From assembly GCF_009193355.1 (NCBI RefSeq), contig NZ_WBVT01000018.1, positions 1-56,322 of the forward strand: a stretch of 56,322 nucleotides of DNA, written 5' to 3'. Under the pieces are notes generated by a model. The model was not told where the DNA came from, searched no databases, and saw only the letters and a program-made list of their open reading frames with translations. The DNA is from Bifidobacterium leontopitheci (lineage in GTDB: Bacteria; Actinomycetota; Actinomycetes; Actinomycetales; Bifidobacteriaceae). The stretch's first letter is position 1; each line of letters begins with the position of its first letter. Positions 1-9,600 of the stretch are shown one piece after another. A program made the position numbers and the translations under genes.

Positions 1-79
1 ACATGGCTTGTGTCCTCGCTTCCAATCGCGGTTTTCTATGTTTGGCGACTGAAAATCGTACACAGGACACGGGCCATGT
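1..79. repeat. Imperfect inverted repeat / long hairpin
   Basis: Arms at 1-16 and 64-79 are complementary except for two central bases (ACATGGC, two mismatches, GTGTCCT). Inside them a second complementary pair (around 24-34 and 47-56) extends the potential hairpin. No gene is visible upstream in the window, so it may be the 3' region of a gene to the left or one of the extragenic palindromes common here. Confidence 0.5.
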
Positions 80-139
80 TCTCAACCCAAGCCAGAACCA
101 AAGTGCGCAAAACTTCGGGCGTTATCTTTTCTCGGGTGC

Positions 140-167
140 GTCACCGTGCAAGGGCAAGCAGAGTGAC
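140..167. repeat. Palindromic element, GTCAC-TGTGC/GCAGAGTGAC family
   Basis: A 28-nt imperfect palindrome (GTCACCGTGC ... GCAGAGTGAC with core AAGGGCAA). Two further copies lie at 24093-24120 and 24164-24191. It sits downstream of the PBP stop codon and may act as a terminator. Confidence 0.55.
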
Positions 168-220
168 GGTCTTCTGACGGGAACCGAGCTGGCCGTCACC
201 TTCGGGCTGTCCTGGACCTT

Positions 221-271
221 GGCCCCCTCGGTGGAGGGGGCTGGCTGAGCGTAGCGAAGACTGGGGGAGCG
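221..271. repeat. Extragenic repeat with CCCCCTC-GGTG-GAGGGGG hairpin
   Basis: A strong hairpin is followed by a CTGGCTGAGCGTAGCGAAGA segment and a GGGGGAGCG tail. Related copies lie at 6171-6222 (opposite strand), 22518-22570 and 29345-29396; a diverged form occurs twice at 35921-36121. Confidence 0.7.
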
Positions 272-309
272 CCACCCGCGCCCAGCACGTCGTCACCCGC
301 GCCCAATCA

Positions 310-2820
310 TCACTCATCCACGGCATCGGCGTTGCCGCCACTGCCGGAACCCTCACCCGAGCCGGAACCCGACCCGTCGCCGGAACCGGAACCCTCACCT
401 GACGACCCGTTCCCGGAGCTGCCGTTGTCGCCGCTGCCGCTCGACGATCCGTTCCCGCTTGTCCCCTCGGAACCGGAGCCGGAGCCGTTACCCGACCCTG
501 ACCCATCGTTTGAGCCGCTGCCGGAACCCGACCCGTTGCCGTCGCCGCTGCCGGAACCGGACGAGTTGCCGCTTGTCTCGCCGTCCTTCGACTGCGACCC
601 GTCGGTCTTCTGCGGCGTCTGCTGCGCCTGACCCTGCGACGTCCACGACGTCTTGCCCAGACCCCACGTGCCGTCCGGGCCGCCGACCGTGCCGCTGTCC
701 GTCACGTCCGGGAACTTCTCGTCCGGCACATTCGCCAGAGCCGTCTGCATGTACCTCGTGAACAGCACCGCCGGATAGCCCATGCCCTTGTAGTAGCCGT
801 TGATGGTCGGCACCTCAAGCGCCTCACCGTTCGGCCCCTGGTTCCACATGGCGAACATGGTGAGCGTCGACGGCGTGAAGCCGATGAAGCTCACCGCCTT
901 GTTGTCGTTCGCCGTACCCGACTTGCCGGCCATGGTCTTGCCGATCACGTTCGCCGCCGAACCGGTACCGAACTGGATCGTGCCCTCCATCGCCTTGACC
1001 ACGAGCCCCGTGTCGTTCGCGTCGAACACGCGCTCCGTGGCGGACGGCGTCTTGTACAGCTCCTGGCCGCTGCTGCTCTTCACGCTCGCCACGATGTGCA
1101 GCGTCGGCTTCTTGCCCTGGTTGGCGATCGTGGAGATGCCGCGCGCCATGTCCATCATGCTCAGACCGGAGTTGCCGAGCGTCACGTACGCGTCGTTCGC
1201 GATCTTGCCGGTCACGCCAGCGGTCTGTGCGGTCTTGATGATCGTCGGTCCGCCGAGATGCTGCTGCAGGTCCATGTACACGGTGTTCACCGAGTTGGCG
1301 GTCGCCTGATACAGGTTGATGTAGCCGTAGCTCGCGTTGCCGGAGTTCGACATCGGCGTGCTCAGGCCGGGGAAGTCACGCGGCGAATTGCCGTTGAACA
1401 CGGTGTCGAGGCTCACTCCCGCCTGCACGGTGGTCAGCAGCGTGAACGGCTTCATGGTCGAGCCGACCTCGTACGTGGCGTCGGTCACATTGTTGAGCTG
1501 CTTGGTGAGGAAGTCCTCGCCCGCGTACAGCGAGATGATCGAGCCGTCCTTCACGTTGACCGACAGGCCGCCCGTCTGCACGCCGTCGGGGATGCCCGTG
1601 TTGCCTTTCGTGGGGCTGGCGGTCTGGTACATGAGGTCCTGCTTGGACTTGTCGATCGTGGTGATGATCGTGTAGCCGCCGGTATCGAGGTCGTCCTGCG
1701 TGAACGCCTTCGAATTGATGAGCTCGCGGCGCACCATCTGCAGCAGGTAGCCGTTCGGACCCTGATAGATGTTCTGCAGCTTGGTGGTGACGGTCTTCGG
1801 CATGGTGGCCTTGCTCGCCTGCGCGGCGGTGATGTAGCCGTCCTCCTTCATGATGTTGATGACGCGCTTGAACCGTGACGTCGCCTGCGTGGGGTTGATG
1901 GCAGGGTCCCAGTTGCTGGGGGAGGGGATGATGCCGGCGAGCATGGCCGCCTCGTCGACGCTCAGATCCTTCGCGTCCTTGCCGAAGTACGCCTGCGCGG
2001 CCGCCTGGATGCCGTACGCGCTGCGGCCAAGATAAATGGTGTTGAGATAGTTGCACAGGACGGAGTCCTTGCTCTGCGACTGCGCGATCTTGACGGCGAG
2101 GATGGCTTCCTTCAGCTTGCCCATGTACGTGGTGGTTTCGCCCAAGTAGTAGCGTTCGGCATACTGCTGGGTGATGGTCGAGCCGCCCTGGCGCGTGCCT
2201 TTCGTCACGTTGTTGACGAGCGCGCGGGCGATGCCTTTGAGGTCGATGCCGCGGTCCTGGTAGAACGTGCGGTTCTCGGAGGCGACGACCGCCTGGCCGA
2301 CGTACTTGGGCAGTGTCGAGCAGTCGATGATCTCGCGGTTCTGCTCGGCGAACGTGCCGATCTTGGTTTTGCCGTCGGAGTAGTAGATGCTGGTCTTTTC
2401 GGCCAGTGCGATGGACTCCGGCTGGGGGATCTCGATGGTGATATAGAGGTATGCGAACGCGCCGATGCCGAGCGCGAGACCGAGGCCGATGATGCCGAGC
2501 ATCCACTTGAGCAGCAGATGCTTCTTGCGGCCCTTCGCCTTGGGGCCCTTGGAGCCGGGAGCGCGGTGGCTGCCGCCGCCGCGGTGCGCGCCTTCGGGGG
2601 CGCGGGTGGAGCGCAGCGGTTGCGAGGCGGCGTACGAGGATGCTGATGTGCGGCGGCGGCTGGGTGCGGCGGTGTATGCGTCGGCCGTGCTGCTGCTTCG
2701 GCGGCGGCCGCTTGCGGCGCGACGCGGCGGCAGTGGGACGCTGCTTGCCGCCGCGCCTGTGCCGGTGCGGCCTGACGTCATGCTTCTGCCCGTGTGTGCG
2801 TTGCGCTTGTGTGAAACCAT
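310..2820 (-). CDS. Class A penicillin-binding protein (glycosyltransferase/transpeptidase)
   Basis: Bifunctional peptidoglycan synthase: it polymerises lipid II and crosslinks stem peptides outside the membrane. About 836 residues from the ATG at 2820; a start 19 codons upstream is also open. The Arg/Ser-rich cytoplasmic tail is followed by a membrane anchor near residues 105-130. The GT51 domain carries ASENRTF, with the likely catalytic Glu, and GGSTITQQ. The transpeptidase domain has STMK (SxxK), SVN (SxN) and KSGT (KTG-type). The last 110 or so residues are an almost pure Gly/Ser tail with scattered Asp/Glu, a low-complexity wall-spanning linker. No partner gene is adjacent; MurT/GatD, which modify its substrate, lie elsewhere in the window. 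The family call is firm; which PBP1 paralogue it is cannot be told. Confidence 0.93.
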   Translation of the reverse strand: MVSHKRNAHTGRSMTSGRTGTGAAASSVPLPPRRAASGRRRSSSTADAYTAAPSRRRTSASSYAASQPLRSTRAPEGAHRGGGSHRAPGSKGPKAKGRKKHLLLKWMLGIIGLGLALGIGAFAYLYITIEIPQPESIALAEKTSIYYSDGKTKIGTFAEQNREIIDCSTLPKYVGQAVVASENRTFYQDRGIDLKGIARALVNNVTKGTRQGGSTITQQYAERYYLGETTTYMGKLKEAILAVKIAQSQSKDSVLCNYLNTIYLGRSAYGIQAAAQAYFGKDAKDLSVDEAAMLAGIIPSPSNWDPAINPTQATSRFKRVINIMKEDGYITAAQASKATMPKTVTTKLQNIYQGPNGYLLQMVRRELINSKAFTQDDLDTGGYTIITTIDKSKQDLMYQTASPTKGNTGIPDGVQTGGLSVNVKDGSIISLYAGEDFLTKQLNNVTDATYEVGSTMKPFTLLTTVQAGVSLDTVFNGNSPRDFPGLSTPMSNSGNASYGYINLYQATANSVNTVYMDLQQHLGGPTIIKTAQTAGVTGKIANDAYVTLGNSGLSMMDMARGISTIANQGKKPTLHIVASVKSSSGQELYKTPSATERVFDANDTGLVVKAMEGTIQFGTGSAANVIGKTMAGKSGTANDNKAVSFIGFTPSTLTMFAMWNQGPNGEALEVPTINGYYKGMGYPAVLFTRYMQTALANVPDEKFPDVTDSGTVGGPDGTWGLGKTSWTSQGQAQQTPQKTDGSQSKDGETSGNSSGSGSGDGNGSGSGSGSNDGSGSGNGSGSGSEGTSGNGSSSGSGDNGSSGNGSSGEGSGSGDGSGSGSGEGSGSGGNADAVDE

Positions 2821-2978
2821 GCTTCTACCGTAGCCCCTGATGTGTTGATGTGACCGGTAACGGCGGGTGATATGCACCCATTTGCCCCGGTTTTTTACAT
2901 TCCATGCCGCTTGCGGCGTCCCCCGACCCTATCAGAGGGTGTGTAAGTAGGGGGTGGGGTGGTTCCCGGCTCCGTCCC

Positions 2979-3133
2979 CGTTCACGATTTGCGCGGCCCT
3001 GCAAATCGTGAACGCCAAACCGCACATAATCTCACATAGGTGTGATGCGGAATGGCGGGATTCTGCGCTTCCCCATGTTCACTCGCACATCCGCACCGTT
3101 CGTGATTTGCGGAGGTTCGCAAATCATGAACGG
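2979..3133 (+). repeat. 155-bp composite element with two TTCACGATTTGC palindromes, copy 1
   Basis: Two palindromes, CGTTCACGATTTGC/GCAAATCGTGAACG (2979-2992, 3001-3014) and CCGTTCGTGATTTGC/GCAAATCATGAACGG (3096-3110, 3119-3133), bracket about 80 nt. The same arrangement, also 155 bp and in reverse orientation, occurs at 26811-26965. Flanks just inside the palindromes are partly conserved, so it is a discrete element and not a lone terminator. It lies in the 620-bp gap between the PBP and KAP genes. Confidence 0.7.
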
Positions 3134-3231
3134 TGAACGGCCGAACCGGGCCAGCTTTGCGCCGCCATCTAGCCCCGGATCGGTACACAACCGCATGTAA
3201 CCGCTTGCAAGGGCTCATGTCCCAATCCGCC

Positions 3232-3422
3232 GTGGGACGCGACCCTAAAATCGCCCGATTTCCCCTCGCGTCCCATTCACCCCTGGGACGCGAGCCCCAA
3301 ACCTCTCCATTTCACCCTCGCGTCCCACGAAATACGCCCTTTTCGCCGGTTTTCAGCCCATCCCGCACCCCGTCCCGTGGGACGCGGCGCAATAATCCCC
3401 CAAAATCGCCCCGCGTCCCACG
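3232..3422. repeat. Three tandem hairpins with GTGGGACGCG / CGCGTCCCAC arms
   Basis: Arm pairs at about 3232-3242 with 3267-3276, 3282-3293 with 3318-3329, and 3376-3387 with 3410-3422, each around a 22-28 nt loop. The cluster ends 18 bp from the 3' end of the KAP gene and may terminate or protect its transcript. Confidence 0.65.
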
Positions 3423-3440
3423 CTCAATCGCGACAGCTGA

Positions 3441-5933
3441 TCAGGCCGAATGCCCATTGCCGGCTTTCTGCAGTTTTTCCAGCGTATCCACTGTGCTCAT
3501 TGCATAGTTCATATTGATGACCACTGCTGGTTTCCTGTTCCGGTTCTCTACCCACACGGCATGAGGATGAATTGTGCCGTGGGCTTCCCGTGAGTTGCTT
3601 ATAGGCAATCCATCATTCTTCTGTAGCCGGGTTTCCCTCTCCCACATATGAAGCGCGGCGATCTTCTGAAAATCATCCAGCGTCCACTCTGATGGAATAT
3701 CAGTGCTGGAAAGAGCGTGATTAAGGGGCTCTTCCAAATCAGTCGGCTTGATTTTTGAAGTGCACATACGGCCATCTGCTCTATTCTCTCCTGCCGTATG
3801 ATTATATTCTTTTGCAAGTTCTGACGGCATTTGTGAAGCGGCAATAATAAGCTCATCATTTCTTGAGGATGGCAATACATAAGCCATAAACAGGGCGAGA
3901 TGCTTCCATGGCTTGCTGCTGTTTGCCGCAACCTTTGATATGCGTCCATTCTGATTCCAATCATTCAGCATTATTCTGAGATCGTGACTGCTGAGCTCAT
4001 GAAGGTCAAGACTCTTCTGAATACACTGGTCAATCATTGCAGGTATGGATGCGATGAGATCCCCTTGGAGGTCAAATGCGTCCAGAGTGTTGGCTGAATC
4101 ATTGACTACCAAGCGTGGATTGTTTTTCAGCTCCGATTCGAGATGAAGAAGCTGTATGAGAGCAGGCCAAATTGTATCAATCGTTGCGGCATTTATGGAG
4201 TCTTTCAAATGTCTTGCATAGGTCAGCATGGTCTTGGCGTCAGCATGCTCTATCAATGCAGAGATAACCATGTCAATGTGCTTACGTATCACAAGCCCAG
4301 TGTCTTCATACGCATTTGCTGCGATATTTGGGTAATTGACGCGATAAGCGTCCAATAGTTTCTGAACGTATTCCTGATTGTAAATCGGGTTCTGTCGAAT
4401 GTACCAGCGCAGACTGTCATGAGGCACCATGCGGAGGAACTCGTTCTTGTCGATATGAGATAAATCATGATCGGATGATTTTTGCTCCCATGTATCATAT
4501 AGCCAGTGACGAATTTCGCTTCGTGTTGGAACATCTCCTAGGCTTGGCGCGAGAGTGAAATATGTGTCGAAGTGTTGCGGAAATCTGATGCGGCGGCTTT
4601 CTGGGTTTTCTGATTCTTCATTGGAGTCCGGGTCCGTTGTGCGCAGACCTTTGGGGAATAGCAGATGTATCAGTGAGGATTCAGCGCTAGTTCTGTAGTC
4701 GTTCGTAGACTCTCCGTACATGGCATAGTACTTTGCCAGTGTCTTGTCGATATTCGTGTAGCTGGTGGATCCGTCATCGCCCGTCAGCGTCAGTTTGTTC
4801 CTCTGGATCCACTGTGCTAATAGCGGGTGGAAGGTTTCAATAGCGGTGATGGCGAATAGATCAATGGAGTTGGTTTCGTCTCCCATTACGGCACTATATA
4901 ATGCATACGCATTTTGTAGTCGGTTTGCGTCCCGTCTGTTGGTGATATATGTGCTCAATGTTTGCTCATGTAGCTCACATTCACTGATGCTTGGGAAACC
5001 ATTGTGGTCGATATCATCCCAGTAAATGTCGTCTAGAGAACGAGTTGCAGCTTTCACTGGCACCGCCGGCATGGTGATGGGCATCTGGACGATTTTGTCG
5101 AGATAATCCGAGCCAGAGAATCGTGACGCCTGCGCCAACGCCTTGGTCACAATCCGACGGTCATAAATCGGGATATATACTGTGCGTGGCAAATCGCCTA
5201 CGGCTTTGAGCGATTTGAAGATATTGATGATGCTCTGGTCATCCAGCCGATCGATTTCGTCGATGAACACGTACATGCGGAACTGGTTGCTCTCGAGCTT
5301 CAGTTGTTTCACTAGCTCGTCATGTGCTTGCGGTAATGCCAGCGGATGGTCTGGATCACTTTTCAGCAGTTTGCGTATCTTATTGAAGCCGTCAACGCTG
5401 GCTCCAATGGCAGCGGCAATGGCTTTGACCGCTGGATCCGGACTTACTGTTGCTGCTATGCGGCTGGCGGCAGATGTTATGTCGGCTATCTTGCCGGTAG
5501 TTTTCTCCGCGTTCTCGCGCTTGTTCTCTTGGGCATATTTCAATTCGGATTGCTTGCCCTTCATAGTCTCGGCGATAGTTGCGAATAGCATCTCCGTTAC
5601 ATTCTCAGTGCTCGAGAACATCCATGGGTTGAAATCCACGATTACCGGATACGGCATTCCGTGATTGCTGCTCCAGTCGTTGCCCAACTGCTCGATAACC
5701 ATGTTTTTGAGCGAGGTTTTGCCGCAGCCCCAGGGGCCTTCCAAGCCGAAAACCATGCTGCTGAGTTCCGGGACGTTGTGCTCAAGCAGGTTCGCTACGC
5801 CTTTGACTAGCTTGTCGCGGCCGAAATGGTCGAGGTCGCTGAGTTTGTGCGTGCCGATTGGCGAACTTTGCTTGCTGATCGGCTGGTCATCTGCCAGCAT
5901 AATCGGCTGCTCGGATGCTGTCTCATTGGCCAT
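3441..5933 (-). CDS. KAP-family P-loop NTPase
   Basis: About 830 residues. The ATG at 5933 is preferred because GGGGG lies five bases upstream; an ATG at 5945 would add four residues. The N-terminal third carries a Walker A motif (GPWGCGKTS, near residue 60) and a Walker B motif (FIDEIDRLDD, near residue 230), followed by YIPIYDRRIV, all typical of KAP NTPases. No clear membrane segments interrupt the P-loop domain, unlike many KAP proteins. The C-terminal half is long, helical-looking and not recognised. KAP proteins are patchily distributed and some occur in phage-defence contexts; a role here is not known. Base composition is clearly lower in GC than its neighbours and codon use is mixed, which suggests horizontal gain. 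It stands alone with no visible effector partner. Confidence 0.85.
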   Translation of the reverse strand: MANETASEQPIMLADDQPISKQSSPIGTHKLSDLDHFGRDKLVKGVANLLEHNVPELSSMVFGLEGPWGCGKTSLKNMVIEQLGNDWSSNHGMPYPVIVDFNPWMFSSTENVTEMLFATIAETMKGKQSELKYAQENKRENAEKTTGKIADITSAASRIAATVSPDPAVKAIAAAIGASVDGFNKIRKLLKSDPDHPLALPQAHDELVKQLKLESNQFRMYVFIDEIDRLDDQSIINIFKSLKAVGDLPRTVYIPIYDRRIVTKALAQASRFSGSDYLDKIVQMPITMPAVPVKAATRSLDDIYWDDIDHNGFPSISECELHEQTLSTYITNRRDANRLQNAYALYSAVMGDETNSIDLFAITAIETFHPLLAQWIQRNKLTLTGDDGSTSYTNIDKTLAKYYAMYGESTNDYRTSAESSLIHLLFPKGLRTTDPDSNEESENPESRRIRFPQHFDTYFTLAPSLGDVPTRSEIRHWLYDTWEQKSSDHDLSHIDKNEFLRMVPHDSLRWYIRQNPIYNQEYVQKLLDAYRVNYPNIAANAYEDTGLVIRKHIDMVISALIEHADAKTMLTYARHLKDSINAATIDTIWPALIQLLHLESELKNNPRLVVNDSANTLDAFDLQGDLIASIPAMIDQCIQKSLDLHELSSHDLRIMLNDWNQNGRISKVAANSSKPWKHLALFMAYVLPSSRNDELIIAASQMPSELAKEYNHTAGENRADGRMCTSKIKPTDLEEPLNHALSSTDIPSEWTLDDFQKIAALHMWERETRLQKNDGLPISNSREAHGTIHPHAVWVENRNRKPAVVINMNYAMSTVDTLEKLQKAGNGHSA

Positions 5934-6015
5934 GGTTGCCCCCATTCTGCTTGGTTGCTAAGCATAGCGCAGTTTGGATGCCGTCGGTGGAAGGGAAACG
6001 GCTTGGTTTGCGCGG

Positions 6016-6144
6016 TATTCCGTATTCTTAGGTGGCCATCGAAGCTGGGTGGACAATTGCGCCGCTGAAAACGGCGGAATACCGGTGGCGATGGCGCTGG
6101 CATAGGGGGGTGTTGCGTGCTCGGCACCTTAAGAATACGGAATA
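6016..6144. repeat. 129-bp element with about 20-bp terminal inverted repeats (MITE-like)
   Basis: TATTCCGTATTCTTAGGTG at 6016-6034 is the reverse complement, with one indel, of 6125-6144. The interior holds further GGAATACC/GGTATTCC pairing. No ORF. A similar-sized inverted-repeat element with a TATTCCG start lies at 12682-12815; the two flank the fucosidase gene. Confidence 0.5.
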
Positions 6145-6170
6145 GTGTTCGAGATTGGCGGAAGCGGGTG

Positions 6171-6222
6171 GCGCTCCCCCAGTCTTCGCTTCGCTCAGAC
6201 AGCCCCCTCCACCGAGGGGGCC
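6171..6222. repeat. Extragenic CCCCCTC/GAGGGGG repeat, inverted copy
   Basis: Reverse-orientation copy of the element at 221-271. Shorter GAGGGGGCGAGG-type fragments continue to about 6400, making this a decayed cluster of the same family. No gene is seen between 5934 and 6647. Confidence 0.65.
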
Positions 6223-6568
6223 GAGGGCGGGACAGTCGGCTTCGCCGACAGCACCCTCCGCCGAGGGGGCGAGGGGCGAGACGCCTGCTCCATATCACGC
6301 CGCCGTCTGAGTCACCTTCCGCCGAGAGGGCCGAGGGGTGGGATGGTCGGTTTCGCTTAGCCGGCTTCCGCCGAGGGCGGGGTAGTTGGCTTTGGCGGCA
6401 GACACTCAGCCGAGAAGGAAGCGACGGCGGGATGTGGGGGTTGATTCCGTGGGATGCCGAATGCTGAAGCCTATTTTGTCAAGAATGTTTACCTAAATGC
6501 GGGGCAAACCCACGTCAACCTTGCGTAAAACCGCTGATTTCCGGCCAAGACACTAGGAAATACACGAC

Positions 6569-6598
6569 TTGATTCTTTTAGTAAACAATGTATATATT
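6569..6598 (+). promoter_or_regulatory. Probable afcA promoter
   Basis: TTGATT (6569-6574) and TATATT (6593-6598) with an 18-bp spacer in an AT-rich stretch. This places transcription start near 6605 and therefore supports the AfcA start at 6648 over the in-frame ATG at 6588. Confidence 0.55.
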
Positions 6599-6647
6599 AA
6601 TAGGAACCGGCAGAGCTGCTGGCGGCTATAGGAGAAAAGATTCATAT

Positions 6648-9600
6648 ATGAAACAACGAAGCATCACTTCGCGTCTGATGCCATGGGTGGCATCGGCCGC
6701 GACGGCCGGCATGTTGCTGGTCGGACTGCCCGCTGCGGCCAATGCGGCCGACAGCGCAACGACGCCGACCCCGGGAACGTCGGCGTCGACCACGACTTCG
6801 GTCGCACCGTCCGCTGACACCACATTGCAGTCGTGGGGCAGCGAAAAAACCCAGTCCATGGCCGGGAAGCCGTATGTCGGCGCACTCCAGGCAGCCAACA
6901 AGGGCGTGTTCGGCGAGCAGTTTGAGTCCTCTGACACGGCTGACGGCACTGATGCCAAGACCGGCCTGCTGTCGTTCGACCTGAGCGACTACGACTCGGC
7001 TCCCGACTCGGCCACGTTTGAGATGACGTATCTCGGTTATCGTCCGAACACCACGTTTGGCGATGACGTCACCGACACCATCAAGGTGACGCCCGTCGAC
7101 ATCACGAACTGCACCGGCGACGCCTCCTCGTGCGCTCCGGCGACGGCCACGTGGGCGCAGAAGCCGAAGTTCTCCATCACCGATACCTCGTGGGTTGCCG
7201 AGTCCGCTCCGTTCAAGCTGAACACCGGCATTTACTACTCCGGCGATTCCATCACCGTCGATCCGAACAAGACCGCCAAGGTCACCGTCGACGTGACCGC
7301 CATGGTCCGCCAGCAGTTCGCGAACGGCAATAAGGTCATCACCCTTGCGGTCGGCGAGACGCAGCAGAAGGAAGTCCGCTTCGCCTCCACCGAGGGCGCC
7401 TCCTCGATGTCCGGCGCCACCGCCGACATGGCCCCGAAACTGACCATCACTACCAGCCCGAAGGACACCGTCAAGGCCTCCGCCGACACCACCCTCCAGG
7501 CGTGGATGAGCGAGAAGACGCAGAAGAACAACACCAAGCCGTATGTCGGCGCACTTCAGCCCAACGACGCCAGCTGTGGCGCCGACGGCTGCGGCGACTT
7601 CGGCGAGAAGTTCAAGTCCTCTGACACGAATAACACCACCGACGGCAAGATGGGCCTCATGACGTTCGACCTCTCCGAGTACACCAGCGCTCCGGAGCAC
7701 TCGACCCTCGCCCTCACCTACCTCGGCTACGTGACCAAGGCGGCTGCTTCGACCAACGAGACCGTCAAGGTCACCGCCGTCGACGACACGCAGTGCACCG
7801 GCACCGAGGCCTGCGACACCGACAACGCCACGTGGGCCAACCGCCCGGACTTCACGGTCGGCGCCGACGCCAAGGTGGCGGCCTCCCACAAGTTCGACTA
7901 CGGCACTACGACCTATTCGGATCAGATGACCGTCGACCCGGCGAAGACCCAGAAGGTCATCTTCGACGTGACTGACATCGTTAAGGAGCAGTTCGCGGCC
8001 GGCAAGAAGAAGATTACCTTCGCCCTCGGCGAGACCCAGAAGTCCGACGTGCGTTTCGCCAGCAAGGAAGGCGCGGCCGGCGGCGTCACCGGCGCCACCG
8101 CCGACATGGTCCCCACCCTGTCCGTCACCAAGAAGCCGAAGGCGTACACGCTCGCCATCACCAAGCTGCCCAAGGTCAAGTACGAGCTCAACGAGACGTA
8201 CGACGGCACCGGCCTCGAGGTCTCCGCGACCAGCACCGCCGACGGCACCACCAAGGTGCTGGACGCCAGCGAGTACACGGTCGACTCCTCCGCGTTCGAC
8301 GGCGGCAACATCGGCGCTTATCCTATTACCGTGACCTACAACAAGGATCCCGAGATCACCACCTCGTTCAACACGTACGTCATCGCCAAGGTCGAGGACG
8401 GCGGCGACGGCGACACCAGCAAGGACGACTGGCTGTGGTACGAGCAGCCGGCCTCCGGCACCGACGCCAGCATGTCGGCCGGCAGCTGGATGGGCGACGC
8501 CGACAACAACCGCTGGCAGCAGACCACGCTGCCGATCGGCAACGGCAAGCTCGGCGGCACCGTCTGGGGCGAGGTCGGCAAGGAGCGCGTCACCTTCAAC
8601 GAGGAGACACTGCAGTCCGGCGGCCCCGGCTCCACGGCCACCTACAACGGCGGCAACGAGGAGTCCCGCGGCAAGAACGGCGAGACCCTGCGCACGCTCA
8701 ACAAGCAGCTTGAGAACGGTGCCGAGACCGTCAACCCGGGCAACCTGACCGGCGGCCTCAACGACAACGAGAAGGGCTCCTACCTCAACTGGGGCAACCT
8801 CTACCTCGACTACGGCTTCGGTTCCAACGCGACCGTCACCGACTACAAGCGTGACCTGAACCTCAGCAAGGGCAAGGCCGACGTCACGTTCAAGAAGGAC
8901 GGCGTCACCTACACCCGCGAGTTCTTCGCCTCCAACCCTGACAATGTCATGGTCGCCCGCCTCAAGGCGAGCGAGGCCGGCAAGCTGAACCTCAACGTCA
9001 GCCTGCCGTCCAACACCGGCTGGTCGAAGAACGGCGAGACCACGACCGTCAAGGGCGACACCCTGACCGTCAAGGGCGCGCTCGGCAGCAACGGCCTGCT
9101 GTACAACGCGAAGGTCAAGGCCGTCATCGACAACGGCGACGGCACCATCTCCACGGGCGCCGACGGCACTTCGCTGAAGATCTCGGACGCGCAGTACGTC
9201 ACCCTGTACATCGCCGCCGCGACCGACTACAAGCAGGAGTACCCGAAGTACCGCACCGGCGAAACCGCCGCCCAGGTCGACACCCGCGTCGCCAAGGTCG
9301 TGCAGGACGCCGCCAACAAGGGCTACACCGAAGTCAAGAAGGCGCACCTCGCCGACCAGGCGAAGTACTACAACCGAGTCAAGCTCGACCTCGGCCAGAC
9401 CACGCACAGCTCCGAGGGCGCCATCGCCACCGACAAGCTGCTCAAGGCGTACAAGAACGGCAAGGCCACCGACGCGCAGAAGCGCGAGCTGGAGACGCTC
9501 GTCTACAACTACGGACGCTACCTGACCATCGCCTCCTCGCGTGAGAACAGCCAGTTGCCCAGCAACCTGCAGGGCATCTGGTCCGTCACCGCGAGCGACA

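Noticed and set aside
3..248. Short open frame at the left end of the window
   Set aside because: It runs through three repeat elements, has no RBS and resembles no protein.
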